From NCBI GenBank assembly GCA_050303815.1, contig JBNLCM010000035.1:1-18574 (forward strand): a stretch of 18,574 nucleotides of DNA, in the 5' to 3' direction. The translations under genes and the position numbers were made by a program. Shown here one piece after another: positions 9,127 to 17,400 of this stretch (positions are counted from its first letter, which is position 1; the number at the start of each line of letters is the position of its first letter). Source of the DNA: Cognatazoarcus sp050303815 (GTDB lineage: Bacteria > Pseudomonadota > Gammaproteobacteria > Burkholderiales > Rhodocyclaceae). A model generated the notes under the pieces. That model did no database searches and was not told the DNA's origin. It worked only from the letters and a program-made list of their open reading frames with translations.

Positions 9127-9960
9127 ATGGGATTCGCCAATGATTACCTTGCCCAGCTTGAGCACATCTCGCGGCACCTGCGCCTCCCCCGCATCCGTGC
9201 GCTGCATCTGCCACCCTTGACGGACGACTCTCGCAAGTGGGGCGAATTCTGCGCGCTCGAGCTGGAGGACGGCGCGCTTGGCCTCTCATACGTGATGCTG
9301 GACGACACCCTGGCCCAACTGATCGAACAACGCGGCCGTCTCGGCATCGAGGGCGGGGACGCCCTCGAGCTGGCCCGATCCTACGCCGATGGCTCGCCCC
9401 TGAGGCGCACGCTGGGCTTCGCCGCCGCCAACGCCATTACCCGCCACCTCTTCGACCGTGCCGGTTTTGCACCTGGCGACAGCCAGGATTCGATCGGCGG
9501 CCTCGAGCCGGGGCCAGGCGACCACGTCGGCATGATTGGCTACTTCGCGCCCATCGCCGGACGCATCGTCGCCAGTGGCGCCCGACTGACCGTAGCGGAG
9601 CTGAGGCGAGACCTCGAAGGCCCACAGGCGGGCTTCGAGATCACGCTCGACGCCTCGCGCCTGGCGGCCTGCAACAAGATCCTGTCCACGTCGACGATTC
9701 TCCTCAACGACACCCTCGACCTGATGCTCGGCCACTGCGCCGGTGCCGGGCGATTTGCGATGATCGGTCCCAGCGCCGGTTGCCTGCCTGACGCCCTCTT
9801 TGCGCGTGGCGTCACGAGCCTCGGGGGGACCTGGATCGAAGACCGGGCCGGTTTCCTGGCCACCCTGCCGAGCGGCGAATCGTGGAGTCGCTTCTCGCGC
9901 AAATGCGCACTCACGCCCTCGGGCTACCCGGGTCTCGAGGCACTGCTGGCGCGACTGTGA
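9127..9960 (+). CDS. DUF4213/DUF364 Rossmann-like protein
   Basis: The product is 277 residues, cytoplasmic, with no signal or membrane segment. The C-terminal half resembles DUF364, annotated as a putative heavy-metal chelation domain: VGMIGYFAPI followed by a conserved Glu in TVAELRRD, then ILSTSTILLNDTLDLML, MIGPSAG-LPDALFARGVTSLGGT and a VxD-like WIEDRAGFL. The N-terminal part resembles DUF4213 (NDYLAQLE start, later FCALELEDG-LGLSYVMLDD). Two cysteines (in AACNKI and SRKCALT) are not arranged as a known metal site. GGAG at 9117-9120, overlapping the end of the GTPase gene, gives an ideal ribosome site, and the gap to that gene is 3 bases, so this gene belongs to the same transcript. Family assignment is by remembered motif pattern and no substrate is known. 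Confidence 0.72.
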   Translation: MGFANDYLAQLEHISRHLRLPRIRALHLPPLTDDSRKWGEFCALELEDGALGLSYVMLDDTLAQLIEQRGRLGIEGGDALELARSYADGSPLRRTLGFAAANAITRHLFDRAGFAPGDSQDSIGGLEPGPGDHVGMIGYFAPIAGRIVASGARLTVAELRRDLEGPQAGFEITLDASRLAACNKILSTSTILLNDTLDLMLGHCAGAGRFAMIGPSAGCLPDALFARGVTSLGGTWIEDRAGFLATLPSGESWSRFSRKCALTPSGYPGLEALLARL

Positions 9961-10072
9961 GCGCCGGCGCCGGTTAAAGTCGGCCGGCAATGGTCCGTAG
10001 TACCTGACGTGGCGGGAAATCGCGCACCGATGCGCGCGACCACGGGCGGCCGGACGCCGCCAGGAGTCGGAC

Positions 10073-13000
10073 GTGAATGGCAAGGACAGTGCCGGAGATC
10101 CGGCACTGACGACCTCCCCTCCTCGACGACCGGACGCCCACGGGCGGATGCCGGCGTGGTTGTGGCAGGGGCTGCTGATCGCCCTGGCCTACCCCCTGTT
10201 CGGCTTGCTTAGCCGCGAACTGGCGCTGCCGGGCTATGCGACCGCGGTATGGCCACCCGCCGGCATCTCGCTCGGCGCGCTCCTGCTTTGGGGCCGAAAC
10301 CGAGCCCTCGCAGTCTGGCTCGGCGCGCTGATACTGAATCTCCGCGTCGCCACGGAATTCGGCGCCTCCCTTGACATGCCCCTGGTCTGGATCAACTCGA
10401 CCAGCATCGCCGTCGGTGCCAGCCTGCATGCCCTGGTCGGTGCGAGATTGTGCAGCCGGGCGTTCCGACTGGACCCCGAACTCCAGTTCGCCCGCACCAG
10501 CCTGCGCATCATCGTGCTGGGGGGGCCGGTGGCCTGCCTGCTCAGCGCCGCCTGGGGGGTCTCCACGCTGGTCGCGACAGGGCTGGTCGGCATGGCCGAC
10601 GCGCCCTTCTCCTTCCTGACCTGGCTGGTCGGCGACACCCTGGGCGTCGTGCTGTTCACGCCCTTGTTCCTGGTGCTCGCCCAGGGTCACAGCGCGATCT
10701 GGTCGCGGCGCCGCGTCACCGTCGCCCTGCCGCTCCTCCTCGCGTCGGCCGCCGTCGTCGCGGTGTTCCTGGTCGCGGCACGTCAGGAGCAACAGCGCAT
10801 CGCCAACGCATTCGACCGTCAGGCCTCGGAAGTGGCGGGCGAGCTGGAGAGCCACCTGCTGCGCTACGAAGACGCCGTCGCCACGGTCCGCGGCTTCATC
10901 GGGAGCAGCGACCGGGTCACCCGAGAAGAGTTCGAGAACTTTACGCTCCCACTGCTCGAGCGGCTGCCCGGGCTGCAGGCCCTGTCCTGGAATCCACTGG
11001 TCGCCGGGCCGGATCGGGCGGCCTTCGAATCGGAGGCGCGCGCACTGGGCCACCCAGGCTACCGGGTGCTCACCTGGAGCCCGGAGGACGGCTGGCGTCC
11101 AGCCGAGGGGGAGGAGGAGCATCTCGCGGTCCTGCACATCGAGCCCCTGGCGACCAATCGTGCCGCCCTGGGCATCGATCTCCTCTCGCACCCGACACGC
11201 CGCATGACGGTTCAGAGCGTTCGCCAAACCGGCCGCGCCGCGGTCAGTGAACCGTTCCGGCTGGTTCAGGAAACCGGCGATCAACCTGGCATCCTGCTGA
11301 TGATGCCGGTTGTCGGCAAGCATCGCGACGCGACACTCAGCGGCGTTGCGGTCGGCGTGTTTCGCCTCGGCGACCTGATCTCACCGGCCCTTCGGCGAAG
11401 CACGCTCCGATCTGCAGTGGGCACGCTCGAGATGGGCCGCGGCAGTGCCGCGGCCCAGCCACTGCTCGCCTTCCGTCTCCACGCGGATGGCCTGTTCTCA
11501 CTGGTTCCCATCGGCACGACCGGCGCGACGACGGGACAACCACAAGCGGAACACTGTGTCCGCCTGGCCGACAAACAATGGTGCCTGCGGCTTGAGGCGG
11601 ATGACGGCTACGTGGCCAGCCAGCGCTCCTGGAGCGCCTGGGCGATTCTGTCGAGCGGCATCCTGTTCTGCGGCCTGCTCGGCGTCACGCTGCTGATCTC
11701 CAGTGGCCGCGCGGTTTCCGACGCGGCACGGGCCGAGGAACTCGCCAGCATCAACGCGGCCCTGAACCGGGAGGTAGGCCAGCGCGAGCAGGTGGAATTC
11801 GCGCTCGTGGAGGAGAAGGAGCGCGCGGAAGTCACGCTCCACTCGATCGGCGAAGGCGTCGTGACGACCGACGTCGAGGGCCGCATCCGCTACCTCAATC
11901 CCGTCGCCGAGCGACTGCTCGGCTGGCAGACCCGCGAAGCCATCGGCCGTCCCGCGGCCGACGTGGTGGTGCTCGTCCATGAGGATACGCGCCAGCCGCT
12001 GGACGATCCGCTGGCGGGCTGCCTGGCCCGGCGCCAGACCATACAGCTCGAGGCCGAGGCACTGCTGATCGCCCGCGACGGCCAGAGCTATGCGATCCAG
12101 GATTCCGCATCGCCCATCGTGTCCCCTGACGGCAAACTGCTCGGCGCGGTCATGGTCTTCAACGACGTGACCGAGCACCGCCGCCTGTCACGGGAGGCCC
12201 TTTACCTGGCAACGCACGACCCACTGACTGGGCTCGTCAACCGGCATGAGTTCGAGAAGCGGCTCGAACGGACCTTCGACAACCATCGACACACCGGCAG
12301 CGAGGCCGTCCTGTGCTTCATCGATCTGGACCGTTTCAAGGCCGTCAACGACAGTGCGGGACACCGCGCGGGCGACGAGCTGCTGCGCCAGATCACGCGC
12401 ATGCTGTCGCGCCATGTCCGGGAACGGGACACGCTGGCCCGCATCGGCGGGGACGAATTCGCGCTGGTGCTCGCCAATTGTCCACTCGACAAGGCACGGG
12501 ACATTTGCCAGACCATGGTCGGCGCGGTGGCTGCCCTGCATTTCGCCTGGGATGAGCAGACCTACTCGGTGGGTGCCAGCATTGGCGTCGTTCCGATGCA
12601 GCACCAGCGCAGTGTCGAGCAGCTCATGGCCCAGGCGGACGCTGCCTGCTACACCGCCAAGGACCGGGGGCGCGGACGCGTCCATGTCTTCCAGGGCGAA
12701 ACCGTGGATGCCCCGGGCGAGTCCGGCCGCGAGGTGCTTCGGACAGCGGACATCCGCGAAGCCATCTCGGATGGCCGCCTATGCCTGCATGCGCAACCGG
12801 TGGTCGATCTCGAGCACGGCGCTACCATTCGCATGCAGGAGGTACTCGTCCGGCTGCGCAACCGGTCCGGCCAGCTGCTGCTCCCGGTCGCATTCATGCC
12901 GGCCGCCGAGCGCTACCGGCTGATGGGCGGGATCGACCACTGGGTCATCCGGAATGCACTCACCCAGTTGCCCCCGCTACAGGCGGGCGATTCGTCGGTC

Positions 13001-13486
13001 AGGCTGTCGATCAACCTGTCTGCGGCCGCCCTGGGGGACCAGCACCTGCCCGAGGAATTGCTGAGGCTGATCGGCGAAGAGCAGATCGCGCCCAACTCGC
13101 TGTGCTTCGAGATCGCCGAGTCGATCGCCGTGAGAAACGTCTCCGCGGTCGCGGAACTGATGCATCGCCTGTCGCCCCAGGGCATTGAGTTTGCACTCGA
13201 CGATTTCGGCGGTGGGCTAAGCGCCCTGAGCTGTTTCGAGTCGCTGCCTCTGACCTACCTCAAGATCGCCGGTACCGTGTGCAACCAGGTACACGAAGAC
13301 CGGGGCGCCCGGGCGATCGCGTCCGCGGCGGTCGCCCTTTGCCGCGGCCTCGGCATCCAGCCCATCGCCACAAGGGTCGAGGCGCCCGCCGCGGCCACCT
13401 GCCTGCGCGATCTCGGCATCGGATGGTTGCAGGGCCGCGCAATCGAGAGTCCGCGGCCGATTCAGAGTCGCATCATCGCGAGTTGA
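10073..13486 (+). CDS. MASE1-CHASE-PAS-GGDEF-EAL c-di-GMP signalling protein
   Basis: The product is 1137 residues and should sit in the inner membrane. Order: MASE1 membrane array (about 25-225, with AVWPPAGISLGALLLWG and VGDTLGVVLFTPL), a CHASE periplasmic sensor (about 240-470), a further membrane helix (about 520-542), a coiled linker, PAS (about 580-700), GGDEF (about 710-865) and EAL (about 885-1130). The cyclase half looks active: DPLTGL, then G792-GDEF, with the product-inhibition RxxD motif as R783-E-R-D786. The phosphodiesterase half keeps Glu923 (EVL variant), Asn in SINLSA, Asp1043-Asp1044 and Lys1064, but has lost others: LP(V)D to LPLT, LKID to LKI-Ala1066, and the first Glu of the AExVE motif to Thr1100. 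Net cyclase activity is therefore likely. The start is the GTG at 10073, with GGAG at 10063-10066; an in-frame ATG at residue 26 is an alternative. Confidence 0.92.
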   Translation: MNGKDSAGDPALTTSPPRRPDAHGRMPAWLWQGLLIALAYPLFGLLSRELALPGYATAVWPPAGISLGALLLWGRNRALAVWLGALILNLRVATEFGASLDMPLVWINSTSIAVGASLHALVGARLCSRAFRLDPELQFARTSLRIIVLGGPVACLLSAAWGVSTLVATGLVGMADAPFSFLTWLVGDTLGVVLFTPLFLVLAQGHSAIWSRRRVTVALPLLLASAAVVAVFLVAARQEQQRIANAFDRQASEVAGELESHLLRYEDAVATVRGFIGSSDRVTREEFENFTLPLLERLPGLQALSWNPLVAGPDRAAFESEARALGHPGYRVLTWSPEDGWRPAEGEEEHLAVLHIEPLATNRAALGIDLLSHPTRRMTVQSVRQTGRAAVSEPFRLVQETGDQPGILLMMPVVGKHRDATLSGVAVGVFRLGDLISPALRRSTLRSAVGTLEMGRGSAAAQPLLAFRLHADGLFSLVPIGTTGATTGQPQAEHCVRLADKQWCLRLEADDGYVASQRSWSAWAILSSGILFCGLLGVTLLISSGRAVSDAARAEELASINAALNREVGQREQVEFALVEEKERAEVTLHSIGEGVVTTDVEGRIRYLNPVAERLLGWQTREAIGRPAADVVVLVHEDTRQPLDDPLAGCLARRQTIQLEAEALLIARDGQSYAIQDSASPIVSPDGKLLGAVMVFNDVTEHRRLSREALYLATHDPLTGLVNRHEFEKRLERTFDNHRHTGSEAVLCFIDLDRFKAVNDSAGHRAGDELLRQITRMLSRHVRERDTLARIGGDEFALVLANCPLDKARDICQTMVGAVAALHFAWDEQTYSVGASIGVVPMQHQRSVEQLMAQADAACYTAKDRGRGRVHVFQGETVDAPGESGREVLRTADIREAISDGRLCLHAQPVVDLEHGATIRMQEVLVRLRNRSGQLLLPVAFMPAAERYRLMGGIDHWVIRNALTQLPPLQAGDSSVRLSINLSAAALGDQHLPEELLRLIGEEQIAPNSLCFEIAESIAVRNVSAVAELMHRLSPQGIEFALDDFGGGLSALSCFESLPLTYLKIAGTVCNQVHEDRGARAIASAAVALCRGLGIQPIATRVEAPAAATCLRDLGIGWLQGRAIESPRPIQSRIIAS

Positions 13487-13497
13487 GGGACCAAACG

Positions 13498-13522
13498 AAA
13501 ACGGGCCGGCAGATGCCGGCCC
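13498..13522 (-). terminator. Intrinsic terminator of phaB
   Basis: A perfect 8-bp GC stem (GGGCCGGC at 13503-13510 with GCCGGCCC at 13515-13522) around AGAT is followed, reading the minus strand, by GTTTTCGTTT. This is a textbook intrinsic terminator 28 bases past the phaB stop. On the plus strand the same hairpin lies 17 bases after the c-di-GMP gene but has no T tract, so it would be less efficient in that direction. Confidence 0.85.
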
Positions 13523-13549
13523 GATCGGACGCCATCCCGTCGAGAGCGG

Positions 13550-14290
13550 TCAGCCCATGTGGTTGCCGCCGTTCAGCGAGAAGTCGGCCCCGGTTGCGAA
13601 ACCCGCCTCATCCGAAGCGAGCCAGGCAACCATCGAGGCAATCTCTTCCGGCTCGCCCAGCCGCTTGACCGGGATCGTGCCAACGATCTTGGCCAGGACA
13701 TCTTCACGGATGGCACGCACCATGTCGGTACCGATATAGCCCGGCGAAACGGTGTTCACCGTGACACCCTTGCCCGCGACTTCCTGCGCCAGCGCCATCG
13801 TGAAGCCATGCATGCCCGCCTTGGCGGTGGAATAGTTGGTCTGCCCGAACTGGCCCTTCTGGCCATTCATCGACGAGATGTTGATGACCCGCCCCCAACC
13901 CCGGTCGCACATGCCATCAATGACCTGCTTGGTGACGTAGAACAGGGAGTTCAGGTTGGTGTCGATCACCGCATGCCAGTTTTCCGGCGACATCTTGCGG
14001 AACTGACCATCCTTGGTGATACCGGCGTTGTTGACCAGTACGTCGATCTCGCCAACCTCGGCCTTGACCTTGTCGAAGGCGGCCTTGGTGCTGTCCCAGT
14101 CGGAGACATTGCCTTCCGAGGCGACAAAATCGAAGCCCAGTTCCTTCTGCGCGGCAAGCCAGGTGTCCTTGCGCGCCGAATTCGGACCGCAGCCAGCCAC
14201 CACCGTGTAGCCGCTCTTGGCGAGGCGCTGGCAGATGGCCGTACCGATGCCGCCCATACCGCCCGTGACGTAGGCAATCTTGTTGCTCAT
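13550..14290 (-). CDS. phaB: Acetoacetyl-CoA reductase PhaB
   Basis: PhaB reduces acetoacetyl-CoA to (R)-3-hydroxybutyryl-CoA with NADPH, the middle step of polyhydroxybutyrate synthesis in the cytoplasm. The product is 246 residues, the same length as the Cupriavidus necator enzyme as I remember it and alignable without gaps. It is a short-chain dehydrogenase: T9-GGMGGIG cofactor loop, NNAGIT, and the catalytic Tyr153 and Lys157 in NYSTAKAG after the ISSMNGQKGQFGQ block; SPGYIGTDMV and the C-terminal GADFSLNGG-HMG are also typical. An AGGGAGA ribosome site at 14294-14300 precedes the ATG. The gene stands alone, with no phaA or phaC beside it in this window, and has its own promoter and terminator. 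FabG is the main alternative for an enzyme of this fold, but the full-length match to PhaB makes that unlikely. Confidence 0.95.
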   Translation of the reverse strand: MSNKIAYVTGGMGGIGTAICQRLAKSGYTVVAGCGPNSARKDTWLAAQKELGFDFVASEGNVSDWDSTKAAFDKVKAEVGEIDVLVNNAGITKDGQFRKMSPENWHAVIDTNLNSLFYVTKQVIDGMCDRGWGRVINISSMNGQKGQFGQTNYSTAKAGMHGFTMALAQEVAGKGVTVNTVSPGYIGTDMVRAIREDVLAKIVGTIPVKRLGEPEEIASMVAWLASDEAGFATGADFSLNGGNHMG

Positions 14291-14391
14291 GTTTCTCCCT
14301 CTATGATTGTGTTTGGATGAGAGGAGCCTCCGGCCGACACGCGATACTCTCCCGGATCCGTGCCGTCATCACCGACTCCATTCCCGCAGCC

Positions 14392-14420
14392 ACTATAGCG
14401 GGACAGCGACACACTGCCAA
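14392..14420 (-). promoter_or_regulatory. Sigma70-type promoter for phaB
   Basis: Reading the minus strand, a -35 box TTGGCA (14415-14420, five of six consensus bases) and a -10 box TATAGT (14392-14397, five of six) are separated by exactly 17 bases. Transcription would begin near 14385, leaving a leader of about 95 bases before the phaB ATG. The -35 box starts 23 bases past the stop of the hybrid kinase gene, so phaB can be expressed independently of it. Confidence 0.7.
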
Positions 14421-14442
14421 TGTCGGAGAGCCCCTCGGTCGA

Positions 14443-17400
14443 TCAGCTCTCGGCAGCCGCGATCCACCGTTGCACCACCGCGATCAGACGTTCCCGCTCG
14501 ACCGGCTTGGCGAGATGATCGTCCATCCCGGCGGCCATGCACCGGGCCCGATCCTCGGCAAAGGCGGCCGCGGTGAGGGCGATGATCGGCACTCGCCGCC
14601 CGCCCGATTCAGCCTCCATCCGACGAATCTGCCGTGTCGCCTCGTAGCCATCCATGACCGGCATGTGGCAGTCCATCAGGATGAGGGCCGGCAGCAGCAG
14701 CGGCACGCAATCGACGGCCGCCTGTCCGTCGCGGGCGATCTCGACCTCGTAGCCCCGTCCTCGCAACACCGTCGCGGTGAACTTGGCATTGATGTCATGG
14801 TCCTCGACGACAAGGACGAGAGGACGCTCGAATGCGGCGGGCGCCGATGCCGGGATCTCCGGCGCTACTGTCGGCGGGAGCGGGTTCTCGTGCGGCTCGT
14901 CGCCTTGCACCGCTTCCGCCGCGTCGACGCGAACCACGAACCAGAAGGTCGAACCGCCGGCGTCGGCAGGTTCGAACCCGGCTCGCCCGCCCAACAGCTC
15001 GGCCAGCCGTGCGACGATGGACAGGCCCAGGCCGCTCCCGCCATGGCGACGGGTATTGCTGTCGTCCAGTTGCGAGAAGGGCTGGAACAGCAGATGGCGC
15101 TGTTCCTCCGCCACGCCGGCGCCCGTATCGGTGACCTCGAAGCGCAAGCGAACGCCGTCGCCCCGGGCGGGCTCCAGGCGTCCCGCGAGCCTGACGCTCC
15201 CGTGGTCCGTGAACTTGATGGCGTTGCTCACCAGGTTGCCGAGCATCTGCCGGATGCGACCTGAATCGCCGTACAGTTCACACAGGTCGCCGCCCTCCCA
15301 GACTGGCTCGAGTGACAGCCCCTTCCTTTCTGCCAAGCCGCGGAACAAGGCGGCCACCTCGTCGACGAGTTGCGCCGGCAGGAACAGCTCGGAGAGGATC
15401 TGCATGCGCCCCGCCTCGACCTTCGACAAATCGAGCACGTCGTTGAGCAGTCCCATAAGGGTGCGCCCCGAACTGCCGATCATGCCGGCAAATTCGCGCC
15501 GCTCGTCGTCGGACAGGTCCGAGTCCATCAGCATCTCGGCCATCCCGAGAATGCCGTTCATTGGCGTCCGGATCTCATGGGACATGGTGGCCAGGAAGCG
15601 GCTCTTGGCGAGATTGGCCGACTCCGAATCGTGCTGGGCGCGTATCAACTCGGTGACGTCGATCCGGAATCCGACCGAGAAGCCACCTGCCGAATGCTGC
15701 TCCCGAATCTGGACCCAGCGCCCCCCGTCCAGGGGCTGCAGCAGGACCGAACTGTCCTTGCGATGCGCGGCCATTCGCTCGTCGACCCACGCGTCCACCC
15801 GACCGACCGCGTCACGAAACTGACCGTGCTCGGCGCCATAGCGGACGATGTCTTCAAAACGTGCGCCCAGGCACAGGACCGGCCGCATGCGTGGATAGAC
15901 GACGTGCAGTTTGTCGTTGAAGAAGACGAGCCGGTCGTCCTGGTCAAAGATCGCGAAGGCTTCGTCGAGGGCATCCAGCGCCCCGCGCAACAACTCGCCC
16001 TGCTGGGTCAGCTCCTTGCGCGCCCGCTCGCGCTCGATCTGGTGGCCGCACCAGCGCGCGAGAAAGTGCACGAACTCTCTGTCGTGCCCATCGAAGGCAC
16101 GCGGATGCACGCGCTCGCTGGCGAAGGCCAGTAAGCCGCAACGCTTTCCCGCGACCCATACCGGCGCGCAGATGAAGGCACGAACACCGCAGGCCCGGAT
16201 CTCCGCATGGGCGTCGGGGTCGGACGCGGCGTCGCGCAGGGCGAGGCCGTCGCGCACGCCCTCGAGCGCCACCGCGAGCGCATCCGTGTTCAGTCCCGCC
16301 CCGGCAGGCCCGTCGCCACCACGAGAAAAGCGGACGACGTCGCGTTCGTCGCCATCGCGTCGCACCTGGCGCAGTATCCCGAGCGGCATCCGCAGCCACA
16401 CCGCCGCCGCCCCCAGGGCCAACTCGAGTCGCTCGGCCAGGGTCCGCCCGCCCAATTCGTCGAGCGAGTTGAGGACCGTGAGGCCGGCAACCTGCCGGCG
16501 GGTCGCCTCCTCGAGCCGCTTCCGGGCGGTGATGTCAGTGATGATCGACAACTGGAGCGTGCGGGTATTGATCGACAGGGGCCCGGTGGTGATCTCCACA
16601 TCCCGCAGTTCGCCATTCGCGAGGCGGTGGCACATCCAGAATCGCTCGCCCGGCATCCGGTGCAGCTGACCGATCGCGCGAGCCAGGTTCCGGTCATCGC
16701 GAACCTCAATGTCGCCAATGCGTAACTGGCGCATCGCGTCGCTGGAATGCCCGTAGAAGGCGCAGGCCGCCTGGTTGACGTCAACGATGCGCCCGCCATC
16801 GGCCGCGTCGATGAGCATCATGGGCGCACGCGCGCCCTCGAACAGAGTGCGATAGCGCGCTTCGCTGCACTCCAGCGCCCCCCGCGTTGCGAGAATCTCC
16901 GCCGTCTGCTCCTCCACTCGCCGGCGGATCATGCGCGTGCGACTCGCCGCGCCGAGCCAGATCACCTGCAACATGGCGACCAGCAAGATGCCAAAGGCGC
17001 CCGCGGCCCAACTACCCCATGGCCGGATCCGCTGCAGCCCCAGCGCAGTCGGAGCCAGCGAAACGATCCAGTCGCGGTCCGTCACCGCGAGGGTCGAGCT
17101 CCAGCCGAGCTCCGCGACGCCCTGGGCGGTAGCATCGGCAAAGAGGGGGCGATGCGGAACGGCGGCGTCATAGATGCGAATGCTGAGTTCCTCGACCGGG
17201 AAATCGGTCCGCAAGCGCTCGACCAGCGCCCGGGTGTGCAACACCGCGATTGCGAAGCCCCGGATGCGTGTTGGGTCGTCGGCCGCATGAACGGGCTCGA
17301 CCACGAGGACCCCTGTCTCGTCGCCAGACAATTGGACGAGTCGCAGCGGCCCGGTCATCGTCGGGCTGTTGGTGAGCTTCGCGCTGTCCAGTGCGTTGCG

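Noticed and set aside
7537..9207. Long minus-strand open frame (556 codons) opposite the GTPase gene
   Set aside because: Its translation has no recognisable family blocks and is the low-complexity Arg/Gly/Gln-rich pattern expected opposite high-GC genes; the plus strand has a clear P-loop GTPase here.
9961..10072. Promoter or terminator before the c-di-GMP gene
   Set aside because: A 10-base GC palindrome (9961-9970) and a TTAAAG/TAGTAC pair are present, but the palindrome has no loop or T tract and the hexamers match consensus poorly.
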